37,195 bases of DNA from CAYFUF01 sp964346245 (GTDB taxonomy: Bacteria > Bacillota > Clostridia > Tissierellales > Peptoniphilaceae): positions 1 to 37,195 of the forward strand of contig CAYFUF010000015.1 in the NCBI GenBank assembly GCA_964346245.1, written 5' to 3'. A model generated the notes under the pieces. It worked only from the letters and a program-made list of their open reading frames with translations, ran no database searches and was not told the origin of the DNA. Shown in pieces: positions 23,901-31,741 of this stretch (position 1 is its first letter; every line of letters begins with the position of its first letter). Position numbers and translations under genes: made by a program.

Positions 23901-24907
23901 GTATAGAAAACCGCAAGCTACTCCTGGAAACGGTTAACTTATCCAAAGCATTCAAGCTAAGCCGCAAAGAGAGTTTACGGGCGGTAGACAAGGTCTCCAT
24001 CCAAGTCTATGAAGGCGAGAAGGTCGCCATAGTCGGGGAATCCGGCTGTGGCAAGTCCACCCTTGGGCGGACTATCCTGCAGCTGACTTCAGCCAGCGAG
24101 GGAGAAATCCGCTTCTATTGCGAGAATGTACCAGACAAATACAAGAGTCAGGATGAGCATGGAAATGCTTACTGCGAGCTGACCGACCTCAACAATAAGG
24201 AGATGAGAGACATCCGCAGGGACCTGCAGATGATCTTCCAAGACCCTAGCTCCTCCCTGAATCCTCGCCTTACTATCGGTCAGACCGTCGAAGAAGCCTT
24301 TGAGATTCACTACAAGCTGCCCAAGAAGGAGCGGAAGAAGAGGACTGTCGAGATGCTGTCCTACGTGGGCCTCAACGAGGAATTCTACGACAAGTACCCC
24401 AACACCTTATCCGGTGGGCAGAAGCAGAGGGTGGGTATTGCCCGCGCCCTTTGCCTCAAGCCTAGGCTGCTTATCCTGGACGAGGCCGTATCAGCCCTAG
24501 ACGTTTCCGTTCAGGCGCAGATTCTTAAACTGCTCGAAGACCTGCATATGAAGTACAAGCTGACCTATCTTTTTATCACTCACGACCTAGGTGTGGTCAA
24601 ATATTTCTGCGACCGAGTTGTCCTCCTTTATCTCGGCCGGGTCTGCGAGATCTCCTCCACGGCAGATATCTTTAGCCAGGCCCTCCACCCCTACACGGAG
24701 TCTCTGATTAGTTCCATTCCCAGAATCCAACACCGGGACCTAGAGAATACGCATATCCTAGAGGGCGAGGTCCCAAGTCCTGTCAATATGCCTTCTGGTT
24801 GCGCTTTTCACAACCGTTGCCCCAAGTGCATGGACATCTGTAAGACCGAGCGGCCGGAACTTATCACGGTAGAGGGTGGCAGACAAGTGGCTTGTCATTT
24901 ATACTAG
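23891..24907 (+). CDS. Peptide ABC transporter ATPase (DppF/OppF-like)
   Basis: A 338-residue ATPase; ATG preceded by GGAGGGAG, overlapping the upstream gene. Walker A GESGCGKST, Q-loop MIFQDPSSSLNPR, signature LSGGQKQRVGIARAL, Walker B LLILDEAVSALD, H-loop FITHDLG; C-terminal HPYTESL and a Cys cluster (CAFHNRCPKCMDIC ... ACH). Between Walker A and the Q-loop there is a ~25-residue charged insertion (about 73-98) with two Cys that is longer than usual for DppF. Walker B has Glu-Ala in place of the usual Glu-Pro after the catalytic Asp, which is also common in DppF. Confidence 0.92.
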   Translation: MELSIENRKLLLETVNLSKAFKLSRKESLRAVDKVSIQVYEGEKVAIVGESGCGKSTLGRTILQLTSASEGEIRFYCENVPDKYKSQDEHGNAYCELTDLNNKEMRDIRRDLQMIFQDPSSSLNPRLTIGQTVEEAFEIHYKLPKKERKKRTVEMLSYVGLNEEFYDKYPNTLSGGQKQRVGIARALCLKPRLLILDEAVSALDVSVQAQILKLLEDLHMKYKLTYLFITHDLGVVKYFCDRVVLLYLGRVCEISSTADIFSQALHPYTESLISSIPRIQHRDLENTHILEGEVPSPVNMPSGCAFHNRCPKCMDICKTERPELITVEGGRQVACHLY

Positions 24908-24977
24908 CAGTCAATGTGACTAATTCAAACGCTGCCGGTTCATCACCGAGCAATACTATCTATAAACGGAGGCACCC

Positions 24978-26585
24978 ATGCTAAATTTTGATCCAAACTA
25001 CCAAAACTTTCCGTCCAACCGCTACACGCTGGCTTCCAGCAAGGGAATGGTCGCTACCTCTTCTGCCCTAGCAGCCGAAGCTGGCGCCAAGATGCTCAGG
25101 CAGGGAGGCAATGCGGTTGATGCTGCGATAGCAACAGCCGCTGCCCTTACCGTCGTGGAACCCACAGCGAACGGCATCGGCTCGGACAATTTTGCTATTG
25201 TTTGGATGAATGGGAAGCTGGAGGGAATGTCCAGCCAGGGCTACTCACCAGCTTCGATTAGCCTAGAGGCGGTGAAAGAGAAGAACAGCGAAATGCCTAA
25301 GCACGGTTGGACACCCGTGACTGTGCCGGGCAGCCCAGCAGGCTGGGTCGCCCTCAATGAGAAGTACGGCAAGCTTAGCCTCGAGGAATGTCTAGCACCT
25401 GCCATCAGCCTGGCTAGGGAGGGCTTCCCTGTAGCTGCCACCGTCTCCCTCTTCTGGAAGAAGACCGCTGACAAGTACGAAAAGATGCTTGCTGATTATC
25501 CCGAGCTTGCCCACTGGTTCACTTGCTTTACCAAAGATGGGCGGACACCCCAAGCATTCGAACTTTGGACTTTACCGGAACATGCCGAAACCCTAGAAAA
25601 AATTGCCAAGACCAAAGGAAGAGCCTTCTATGAGGGAGACCTGGCGGAAAAGATTGCTGGGCAGGCTGCAGCCGAGGGTGGCTACATCAGCCTCGAGGAT
25701 TTGAGAGACCACCAGCCCCTCTTTGTTACACCCATCCGGACAATCTATAGGGGTTACGATATCTATGAGCTACCGCCCTCCAACCAAGGTCTGGTTGCCT
25801 TGATGGGGCTTAATATTATGGAAAATTGGACCTTTGAAAAGAGAGATGCTAACTACTACCACAAGGCTTTTGAAGCGATGAAGTTGGCTTTTGCTGACGG
25901 TAAGGCCTACATCACCGATCCGGATTGTATGACCATTCCCTTCGAGAGCCTGCTCAAGAAGTCCTATGCCAAAAAACGGGCGGCCCTCATCACGGAACAG
26001 GCCCAGGACTTCGATGCCGGCAAACCTCTGGGCAACAATACGGTCTACTTGGCGACAGGAGACAAGGACGGCAACTTGGTGTCCTTCATTCAATCCAACT
26101 ACATGGGCTTTGGCTCAGGCGTTGTGGTCGAGGGAACAGGTATTGCCTTGCAGAACAGAGGCGCCGACTTCAGCCTAGACCCCAAGCACGATAACGCCTT
26201 GGCGGGTAGAAAGAAGACCTACCATACCATCATCCCCGGCATGTTGGGCAAAGATGGAGAAGCCTTTGCCGCCTTCGGTGTCATGGGCGGTTACATGCAA
26301 CCTCAGGGTCACCTGCAGGTCGCTTCAAACTTGATTGATTTTGGGGATAACCCTCAGATGGCCCTCGATGCGCCCCGATGGCAGTGGACTTCGGGCAAAG
26401 AATTTTTGGTCGAAAATCATTTTCCAAGGGCAATCGCAGAAGTGTTATCATTGAAGGGACATCAGGTGACTAAGGCAGTGGACTTTACGCCCTTTGGAAG
26501 AGGGCAAATCGTCATGCGAACAGACGATGGTGTGCTGCTAGGCGCGACAGAGAGTAGAACAGACGGTAACATTGCTCTTTGCTAG
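24978..26585 (+). CDS. Gamma-glutamyltransferase family Ntn-hydrolase, cytoplasmic type
   Basis: A 535-residue enzyme; ATG with GGAGG upstream. It lacks a signal peptide, unlike the secreted Ggt enzymes, and is closer to the intracellular YwrD-like branch. N-terminal hallmarks are SKGMVATSSALAAEAG, LRQGGNAVDAAIATAAALTVVEP and GIGSDNFAIV; then ELPPSNQGLVALMGLNIME. The likely autoprocessing and catalytic Thr is residue 355 (NNTVYLATGDKDGNLVSFIQ), followed by NYMGFGSGVVVEGTGIALQNRG. The family hydrolyses or transfers gamma-glutamyl groups from glutathione and similar peptides. Its place behind a peptide importer suggests it acts on the imported substrate. Confidence 0.88.
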   Translation: MLNFDPNYQNFPSNRYTLASSKGMVATSSALAAEAGAKMLRQGGNAVDAAIATAAALTVVEPTANGIGSDNFAIVWMNGKLEGMSSQGYSPASISLEAVKEKNSEMPKHGWTPVTVPGSPAGWVALNEKYGKLSLEECLAPAISLAREGFPVAATVSLFWKKTADKYEKMLADYPELAHWFTCFTKDGRTPQAFELWTLPEHAETLEKIAKTKGRAFYEGDLAEKIAGQAAAEGGYISLEDLRDHQPLFVTPIRTIYRGYDIYELPPSNQGLVALMGLNIMENWTFEKRDANYYHKAFEAMKLAFADGKAYITDPDCMTIPFESLLKKSYAKKRAALITEQAQDFDAGKPLGNNTVYLATGDKDGNLVSFIQSNYMGFGSGVVVEGTGIALQNRGADFSLDPKHDNALAGRKKTYHTIIPGMLGKDGEAFAAFGVMGGYMQPQGHLQVASNLIDFGDNPQMALDAPRWQWTSGKEFLVENHFPRAIAEVLSLKGHQVTKAVDFTPFGRGQIVMRTDDGVLLGATESRTDGNIALC

Positions 26586-26594
26586 GAGGTTGGC

Positions 26595-27185
26595 ATGAAC
26601 AAAGAAAAAGAAATGCGGGAAGAGCGGGAAGGCATCTCCCTTCTGGAAATCTTCCTTACTTTCGTCAAGATTAACACCTTTACCTTTGGTGGCGGCTACA
26701 CGATTGTGCCGGTAATTCGTGACGAGTTTATTTATAAGAAACAGTTAATCGAAGAGGAGGAGATGCTGGATATCGTCGCCTTGGCCCAGTCGGGACCAGG
26801 CCCTATGGCCATCTCCACCTCCTTACTTACGGGCTACCGGCTGAGAGGCCCCTTGGGGGCAATCGTCGGTTTAATTGCATCGGTGCTGCCCTGCTTGGTT
26901 ATTATTACCATACTCTACTACGTCTATGATGCTGTGCAGGACAACGCATGGATACAGTCTGCCTTTGCGGTTATGGGCGGGGCAATCAGTGCGGTTTTGG
27001 TGTGGACGACCATCAATATGGCCAAGACAGCCTTATCCAAGCACCCCATTTTTGGGGTCGTCTTGATGGGCCTTGCCTTCATCGCATCCTACTTCTTTGA
27101 TGTGAATACGGCGCTTATCATTGCTTTTGCAGGCCTTTTGGGCTTGGGTCTCTTCAGCATCGTTGAAGAAGGGCAGGTGAAATAA
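26595..27185 (+). CDS. CHR-family transporter, first half-size subunit
   Basis: A 196-residue membrane protein with one CHR domain; ATG with AGGAGG, only nine bases after the GGT gene. It has the family motifs FTFGGGYTIVPVI near 31-43 and AQSGPGPMAISTSLLTGYRL near 64-83, then four to five hydrophobic segments. Short CHR proteins usually work as pairs encoded by adjacent genes. Some export chromate, but many in anaerobes have no known substrate, so the chromate label is family-based only. The stop overlaps the next start (TAATG). Confidence 0.88.
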   Translation: MNKEKEMREEREGISLLEIFLTFVKINTFTFGGGYTIVPVIRDEFIYKKQLIEEEEMLDIVALAQSGPGPMAISTSLLTGYRLRGPLGAIVGLIASVLPCLVIITILYYVYDAVQDNAWIQSAFAVMGGAISAVLVWTTINMAKTALSKHPIFGVVLMGLAFIASYFFDVNTALIIAFAGLLGLGLFSIVEEGQVK

Positions 27186-27754
27186 TGGGCGTCTTTTTAC
27201 ATCTCTACACTACCTTTTTTAAGATAGGTGCTCTTGCTTTTGGGGGAGGCTACGCCGTTTTGCCTCTCATCGAGCAATTTGTCATCAACGAGAATGCTTG
27301 GTTAACTGCTAGGGAGCTGACCGACCTGATTTCCCTATCCCAGATGACCCCGGGTCCCATTGCAATCAACTCGGCCAGCTTTATTGGGACTAAAGTCGCT
27401 GGCATACCAGGGGCAATCATAGCTACCCTAGGTAATGTCACCCCTCAGTTTATCTTGATGATGACCTTAGGCTACTTCATCTTCAGCGGAAGGAAGATCA
27501 AATTTCTCGATAAGATACTGAAGGGCTTGAAGCCGGCTATCGTCGGCTTGATTGCCATTGCCACTATCAACATGATCGAATCTTCCCTTTTCACAACAGG
27601 AACTTGGTCCCTTAACGATTGGAGTTTGCTGGGGGTCGTCGGTTTCATCTTGGGGATTGTTTTCTACCGCAAAAAAAGCTTATCGGTCATTCAGCTGGTT
27701 CTTCTTTCAGCTGCAGTAGGGGTAGGGCTCCACGGTATCATGACAATTTTGTAA
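27185..27754 (+). CDS. CHR-family transporter, second half-size subunit
   Basis: A 189-residue partner of the preceding gene, translationally coupled to it. Motifs are ALAFGGGYAVLPLIEQFVI near 16-34 and SQMTPGPIAINSASFIGTKVA near 51-71; five to six hydrophobic segments. Together the two proteins likely form one full-size antiparallel carrier. Last gene of the operon; a large stem-loop follows. Confidence 0.88.
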   Translation: MGVFLHLYTTFFKIGALAFGGGYAVLPLIEQFVINENAWLTARELTDLISLSQMTPGPIAINSASFIGTKVAGIPGAIIATLGNVTPQFILMMTLGYFIFSGRKIKFLDKILKGLKPAIVGLIAIATINMIESSLFTTGTWSLNDWSLLGVVGFILGIVFYRKKSLSVIQLVLLSAAVGVGLHGIMTIL

Positions 27755-27774
27755 TTAGTTTCCTCAAAAAAAGG

Positions 27775-27851
27775 ACCAAATTTACGGTTAAAAGGTGTTA
27801 GCCATGGCTAATTTTACACGTTTTCCGTCAATTTGGTTTTACTTTTATTTT
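27775..27851 (+). terminator. Long imperfect stem-loop ending the transport operon
   Basis: Arms 27776-27787 and 27825-27836 pair with one mismatch. Inside lies a perfect 14-bp palindrome, TTAGCCATGGCTAA (27798-27811). The right arm runs into a T-rich tail (27835-27851). Probable terminator; the inner palindrome could also bind a regulator. Confidence 0.65.
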
Positions 27852-27869
27852 TCCTATGTTACAATAGGA
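27838..27869 (+). promoter_or_regulatory. Rubrerythrin promoter with palindrome on the -10
   Basis: An extended -10, TGT then TACAAT (27860-27865), follows TTTACT (27838-27843) at 16 bp. A perfect inverted repeat, TCCTAT-N6-ATAGGA (27852-27869), covers the -10 and would let a repressor block initiation. Confidence 0.6.
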
Positions 27870-27938
27870 TTAGCTCAAATAGGAATGAGTCTAAATTGTT
27901 AAAAAATTAGATATCACATTTTAGGAGGAGACTACATA

Positions 27939-28484
27939 ATGAAATTAATGACCCAATCAAACCTACGTTCAGCTTTCGGTGGAGAATCTCAAGCACGTAC
28001 CCGTTACAACATCTGGGGCGAAAAAGCAGCTAAGGAAGGTTACCCAAACGTTCAACGTTTATTCGATGCAACTTCTGATGCAGAAAAGATCCACGCTACT
28101 CTTCACTTCAACGCTCTTAAGGACGTTGCTGGTGACTTCGATGTAACGAGCACTGCTGGCTTCGGTATTGGTGATACGTCCGAGAACCTACAAGGCGCTA
28201 TCGATGGCGAGACTTTCGAGTACACTGAAATGTACCCAGCTTACATTGCTGTAGCTGAAATGCAAGGTGAAGAAACAGCTGTTCGCGCAATGAGATACGC
28301 CGTAGAAGCTGAAAAGATTCACGCTAAGTTATTCGGCCAAGCAAAAGAAGCAGTCGATGCAGGTGCTGACCTAGAAGTTAGCGACAGCGTTTACCTATGC
28401 CCAGTCTGTGGTTACGTTTCTCTACAACAAGACGAGAAGTGCCCACTATGCGGTTGCAAGGGTGAATTATTCATCGCTTACTAA
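27939..28484 (+). CDS. Rubrerythrin
   Basis: A 181-residue cytoplasmic non-haem iron protein; ATG with AGGAGGAG. The four-helix ferritin-like part (~1-140) shows the diiron ligand pattern: GESQARTRY near 15-23, DAEKIHA near 47-53, EMQGEE and VEAEKIHAKLF near 123-133. The C-terminal rubredoxin-like domain has CPVCGY and CPLCGC (~153-172) for Fe(SCys)4. The family reduces hydrogen peroxide in anaerobes. It is monocistronic: own promoter with an operator-like palindrome and its own terminator. Codon use is noticeably optimised, suggesting high expression. Confidence 0.95.
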   Translation: MKLMTQSNLRSAFGGESQARTRYNIWGEKAAKEGYPNVQRLFDATSDAEKIHATLHFNALKDVAGDFDVTSTAGFGIGDTSENLQGAIDGETFEYTEMYPAYIAVAEMQGEETAVRAMRYAVEAEKIHAKLFGQAKEAVDAGADLEVSDSVYLCPVCGYVSLQQDEKCPLCGCKGELFIAY

Positions 28485-28507
28485 ACTGAATATTTCTGAA
28501 TATCTTG

Positions 28508-28550
28508 AAGGCTGCGTCAGAATTAAAAATTCTGACGCAGCCTTTTTTTT
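28508..28550 (+). terminator. Intrinsic terminator after rubrerythrin
   Basis: A perfect 17-bp stem (28508-28524 with 28528-28544) with a 3-nt AAA loop is followed by a run of eight T residues. Confidence 0.93.
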
Positions 28551-28585
28551 GCCCTAACGAGAGTATCTTCGCACTAGGCCTTTTA

Positions 28586-28594
28586 TGTTAGAAT
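28586..28594 (+). promoter_or_regulatory. Extended -10 upstream of cdaA
   Basis: TGT followed by TAGAAT; no good -35 at 16-18 bp. The leader would be about 20-25 nt. Confidence 0.4.
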
Positions 28595-28621
28595 AGGAAG
28601 AGAGTATATGGAGGAGGGACT

Positions 28622-29482
28622 ATGGATTTTCTGGAAACGGTACAGCGATTGTTTACGACTTTTCGGGTTACCGATCTGATCGATATTTTGGTCATCGCTG
28701 TCATTATTTATTACATTATCCTTTTGGTAAAGGAGACGAGAGCGGAACAGCTGATCAAGGGCTTTTTCGCTATACTTATTGTTGCTCAATTGAGCGACTG
28801 GTTTAACCTATATACCGTCAACTGGTTAATATCCAACTTATTGACCGTCGGTCTTATTCTTGTCATCGTCGTCTTTCAGCCAGAGCTTCGCCGCGCCTTT
28901 GAACGTCTGGGGCGGTCACAAGGTTGGCTGTTGTCCTTTGTCAATCCTCCTGAAGATACCGAAAAAATCGCTAGAGTGGAAGAAGTGACCAGAGCATCCA
29001 CTTCCTTATCGCGCCAAAAGATTGGGGCGCTCATCGTTTTGGAAGGAACGACAGGCCTGAACGATATCGTCGAGACGGGCACCCGCATTGATGGTACAGT
29101 CACCGCTGAGCTTTTGATCAATATTTTTATTCCCAACACCCCTTTGCATGATGGGGCAGTCATTATTAAAGATGATACGGTCCGGGCAGCTGGCGCTTTC
29201 TTGCCGCTGACCGAAAACAATAACTTAGCTAGAGACTTGGGCACCCGCCACCGGGCGGCCCTAGGCATATCTGAGCGGTCCGACGCCTTGGTCATCATCG
29301 TTTCTGAAGAGACAGGGCAGATTTCGGTTGCCGAAGATGGCAAGATTTCACGCCGCATCGATCCGGAAACCTTGAAAGAAATATTGTATCGTTTCTACTC
29401 GGAAGAGGAGTCTCGAGGGTTTATGTCCCGCTTCCTGACGGCAAAGAGAGAGGAGGTTAACAGTGGAACGACTGAAGAATAA
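28622..29482 (+). CDS. cdaA: Diadenylate cyclase CdaA (DacA)
   Basis: A 286-residue membrane enzyme that joins two ATP into c-di-AMP. ATG with GGAGGAGGG. Three membrane helices occupy ~15-95, with the VGLILVIVVFQPELRRAFERLG segment typical of CdaA. The DAC domain (~105-260) carries IGALIVLEGTTGL, the PLHDGAVII (DGA) motif near 175-180 and RHRAALG (RHR) near 208-214. c-di-AMP controls osmolyte and potassium balance and, indirectly, wall stress. The next gene, its usual regulator cdaR, overlaps by 20 bp; glmM, the common third member, is absent. Confidence 0.95.
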   Translation: MDFLETVQRLFTTFRVTDLIDILVIAVIIYYIILLVKETRAEQLIKGFFAILIVAQLSDWFNLYTVNWLISNLLTVGLILVIVVFQPELRRAFERLGRSQGWLLSFVNPPEDTEKIARVEEVTRASTSLSRQKIGALIVLEGTTGLNDIVETGTRIDGTVTAELLINIFIPNTPLHDGAVIIKDDTVRAAGAFLPLTENNNLARDLGTRHRAALGISERSDALVIIVSEETGQISVAEDGKISRRIDPETLKEILYRFYSEEESRGFMSRFLTAKREEVNSGTTEE

Positions 29483-30749
29483 TTGGCAGTGGAAATTGGC
29501 TTCCTTAATCATCGGTTTCTTCTTGTGGAGCTATGTGACTGCTGGGGTCAACCCGACCCAGGAAATGACCCTTCGGGATATTCCGCTGGAGCTGCGCAAC
29601 CAGCAGAACCTCATTCAAAACGATTATACGATTACGGGGCAGGACCCTCAGACGCTATCTGTCTTGGTAACGGGAAAGAGGAATCAACTGGGCGACCTGC
29701 AACCTAACGATATTATTGCGGTGGTGGACTTGTCCCAGTACGAAGAAGGTATGCAGTCGCTGCCAATTCGCTATGAGTCGCCTTCGGGCATCATCATAAC
29801 CCAAACCTCAGCGGAGCGGGTGACATTGACGATAGAGAAGATTATTACGAGAAGCGTTAATGTTAACGTGGAGGATTTGGGTCAGCTGGATGATAATTAC
29901 ATCTTAGAATCGATGACGGCCACCCCACAGACGGTTGAGATCACGGGTTCGCGGTCGAAAGTCGATGCAGTCGAGCGCCTGGTTGCTAGGGTGGATATTT
30001 CCGGCTTGACGGAAGATCGGTCGTCCAATGTGAAGATTGTCCCGGTCAATGCAGCAGGCGATGAGGTGTCCGATGTTACCTTGAGCTTATCCTCCGTCAA
30101 TGTCTCCTTATCCATCCTCAAGCAAATGGAGGTGGGCATCGTTCCTAATTTGCGGGGCGAGCTACCGGAGCACATTGCTCTTCGCCACGTGCAAGTTGCG
30201 CCCAACACCATCTTGGTCAAGGGCAAAACTCAGATTATCGACGACTTGGAGATAATTAGTACGGAGCCCATCGACCAGTCGCAGATTTTTGACGACTTGG
30301 AGCGGGGCGTCCACCTAGAATTTCCGGATGGCGTTGAGTCGGTGAGCGGAAACTCCACCATCAATTTGAAGATAGACGTGGATAAGAAGGAAGATCGGAC
30401 CTATGAGGTGCCGGCAAGTCAGGTGACCATTCAGAATGGCCCAGCTGGTGTACCAACAACCCTGCAGAATCCAGCGGGCACAATTATTGTCACCGTCAAT
30501 GGTTTCCCAGCGGATTTGGATGCCTTGACTCCAGCTCAAATCAATCTGATTGTGGACCTAACCGATAATAGGCAGACAACGGGCATGGTGAGCAAGTCAA
30601 TTACCGCCGACTTGCCAGACCACATGAGCTTCGTATCGGCAAGCCCAAGGACGGTCGGCATCATCTTGGGTAACCAATCTTCTGATGAGCCAAGCGACGT
30701 AGATCTGGATGAAGAGACGCCGGTAGAATCAGATCAAGGCAGCCAGTGA
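29463..30749 (+). CDS. cdaR: CdaR, YbbR-domain regulator of CdaA
   Basis: A 428-residue protein, GTG start with GAGGAGGT inside the end of cdaA. An N-terminal membrane anchor (~8-28, WKLASLIIGFFLWSYVTAGV) is followed by four YbbR-type beta domains outside the membrane. Repeated features are PLELRNQQNLIQ, VVDLSQYEEGMQ, VEITGSRSKVDAVERL, ILVKGKTQIIDDLEII and VTVNGFPADLDALT. The tail (QSSDEPSDVDLDEETPVESDQ) is acidic and disordered. Known family role: extracytoplasmic modulation of CdaA activity. Confidence 0.92.
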   Translation: MERLKNNWQWKLASLIIGFFLWSYVTAGVNPTQEMTLRDIPLELRNQQNLIQNDYTITGQDPQTLSVLVTGKRNQLGDLQPNDIIAVVDLSQYEEGMQSLPIRYESPSGIIITQTSAERVTLTIEKIITRSVNVNVEDLGQLDDNYILESMTATPQTVEITGSRSKVDAVERLVARVDISGLTEDRSSNVKIVPVNAAGDEVSDVTLSLSSVNVSLSILKQMEVGIVPNLRGELPEHIALRHVQVAPNTILVKGKTQIIDDLEIISTEPIDQSQIFDDLERGVHLEFPDGVESVSGNSTINLKIDVDKKEDRTYEVPASQVTIQNGPAGVPTTLQNPAGTIIVTVNGFPADLDALTPAQINLIVDLTDNRQTTGMVSKSITADLPDHMSFVSASPRTVGIILGNQSSDEPSDVDLDEETPVESDQGSQ

Positions 30750-30778
30750 CAAGCAGTTCCTTATATAGGCATGAAAAG

Positions 30779-30831
30779 AGCCCCCTAACGGGGGCTTAGT
30801 ATAGCAAACAAAAAGCCCCCGTTAGGGGGCA
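30779..30831 (-). terminator. Paired inverted GC-rich hairpins between convergent genes
   Basis: GCCCCCTAACGGGGGC (from 30780) and its exact reverse complement (30815-30830) each fold alone, and also pair with each other over 17 bp. On the minus strand the first is followed by TTTTTGTTTG and the second by TCTTTT, so it chiefly stops the LiaF-like gene. Plus-strand T tracts are poor. Confidence 0.75.
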
Positions 30832-30871
30832 GGAGAAAGTTATTGCACTATGCAATATTGAGGTGTATCTA

Positions 30872-31585
30872 TTAGACGATGCGCAGGGAACCTGCGAATA
30901 CTTGGCTATCAACGATTAATGTTGCCGTAGCAATTTGGTCGAATTCGATTTCATTCTTGGAATAGTAGTGCTTGCCGTTGACGATAACGTGCCAATCGGA
31001 TGGGACATCTACCGTAACGGAGGAAAAATTGATGCGGCAATCGAGGAGGATCTCCTTTTCCAATGGGAGGACGTTCTTTAAGTCCAGGTTCACATTGGAG
31101 AAGACGGCTTCGATACTACCACCAGAGAAGGTGTTGGATTGATAAGTCCTTCTGTCGGAAGTGAAAACGAAGCGTTCATCAAGCATGTCCTTATGTTCAT
31201 AGGATGAATCCGGCTTATATTTTCTGCCTTCGGTATAGCTGAAAGCGCCAGCGCTTTCGGAATCCAAGCGGTGAATATTTTTATTCTTTGGTGCCGCTGC
31301 ACTGATCATTACCTTCAAGCCGAGGATAATTAAGATGAGTGCAAGGAAGATAGAAAATGAGTTACCCCTTAGATAACCTAGGGTATTTAATTGGACAACT
31401 ACACCGATGCCAATCAGAATAAGAGAGAATGCCTTAGACTTATTCTTTTTGAATAGGCGTAGGAAACCGTAGATGATTAATGCAATCGGCCAATATGTTT
31501 TAAAGAGTGGCCAAAACGAGACATTGATGAGCTGACTAGCGAGTAAGACTACGCCAATTGCTACAATAATGAGTCCAAATAGCAT
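30872..31585 (-). CDS. LiaF-like membrane protein
   Basis: A 237-residue protein, ATG start with AGAGGAA upstream; a TATACT -10 candidate lies at 31627-31632. Residues ~1-95 hold four short hydrophobic segments (LiaI/LiaF transmembrane type: MLFGLIIVAIGVVLLASQL). After a charged linker, residues ~135-237 form a beta-rich domain (SGGSIEAVFSNVNLDLKNVL, then LDCRINFSSVTVDVPSDWHV and VIVNGKHYYSK) like the DUF2154/LiaF C-terminal domain. LiaF proteins restrain envelope-stress two-component systems; no LiaRS genes are in the window. Convergent to cdaR. Confidence 0.75.
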   Translation of the reverse strand: MLFGLIIVAIGVVLLASQLINVSFWPLFKTYWPIALIIYGFLRLFKKNKSKAFSLILIGIGVVVQLNTLGYLRGNSFSIFLALILIILGLKVMISAAAPKNKNIHRLDSESAGAFSYTEGRKYKPDSSYEHKDMLDERFVFTSDRRTYQSNTFSGGSIEAVFSNVNLDLKNVLPLEKEILLDCRINFSSVTVDVPSDWHVIVNGKHYYSKNEIEFDQIATATLIVDSQVFAGSLRIV

Positions 31586-31706
31586 ATTGTTCCTCTTTCT
31601 TATTATGTTGTTTATGTTATGGACTCAGTATACGATTTACTTATGAATTTATTATGGAGAGAATTTGTAATTACTTTGAGCGCCGAGTGCGGCTTGGCCT
31701 TTCATG

Positions 31707-31715
31707 TGTTACTAT
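31707..31715 (+). promoter_or_regulatory. Extended -10 upstream of gltX
   Basis: TGT followed by TACTAT, 27 bases before the start codon. No clear -35 and no T-box leader. Confidence 0.4.
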
Positions 31716-31741
31716 AGGTAAGGATTTTTTAAGGAGGAGTC

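Noticed and set aside
26595..27754. Chromate resistance as a firm function
   Set aside because: Family membership alone does not prove the substrate; there is no chrB-type regulator or other metal gene here.
31586..31741. T-box leader upstream of gltX
   Set aside because: The gap is short and lacks the T-box core sequence and a terminator stem.
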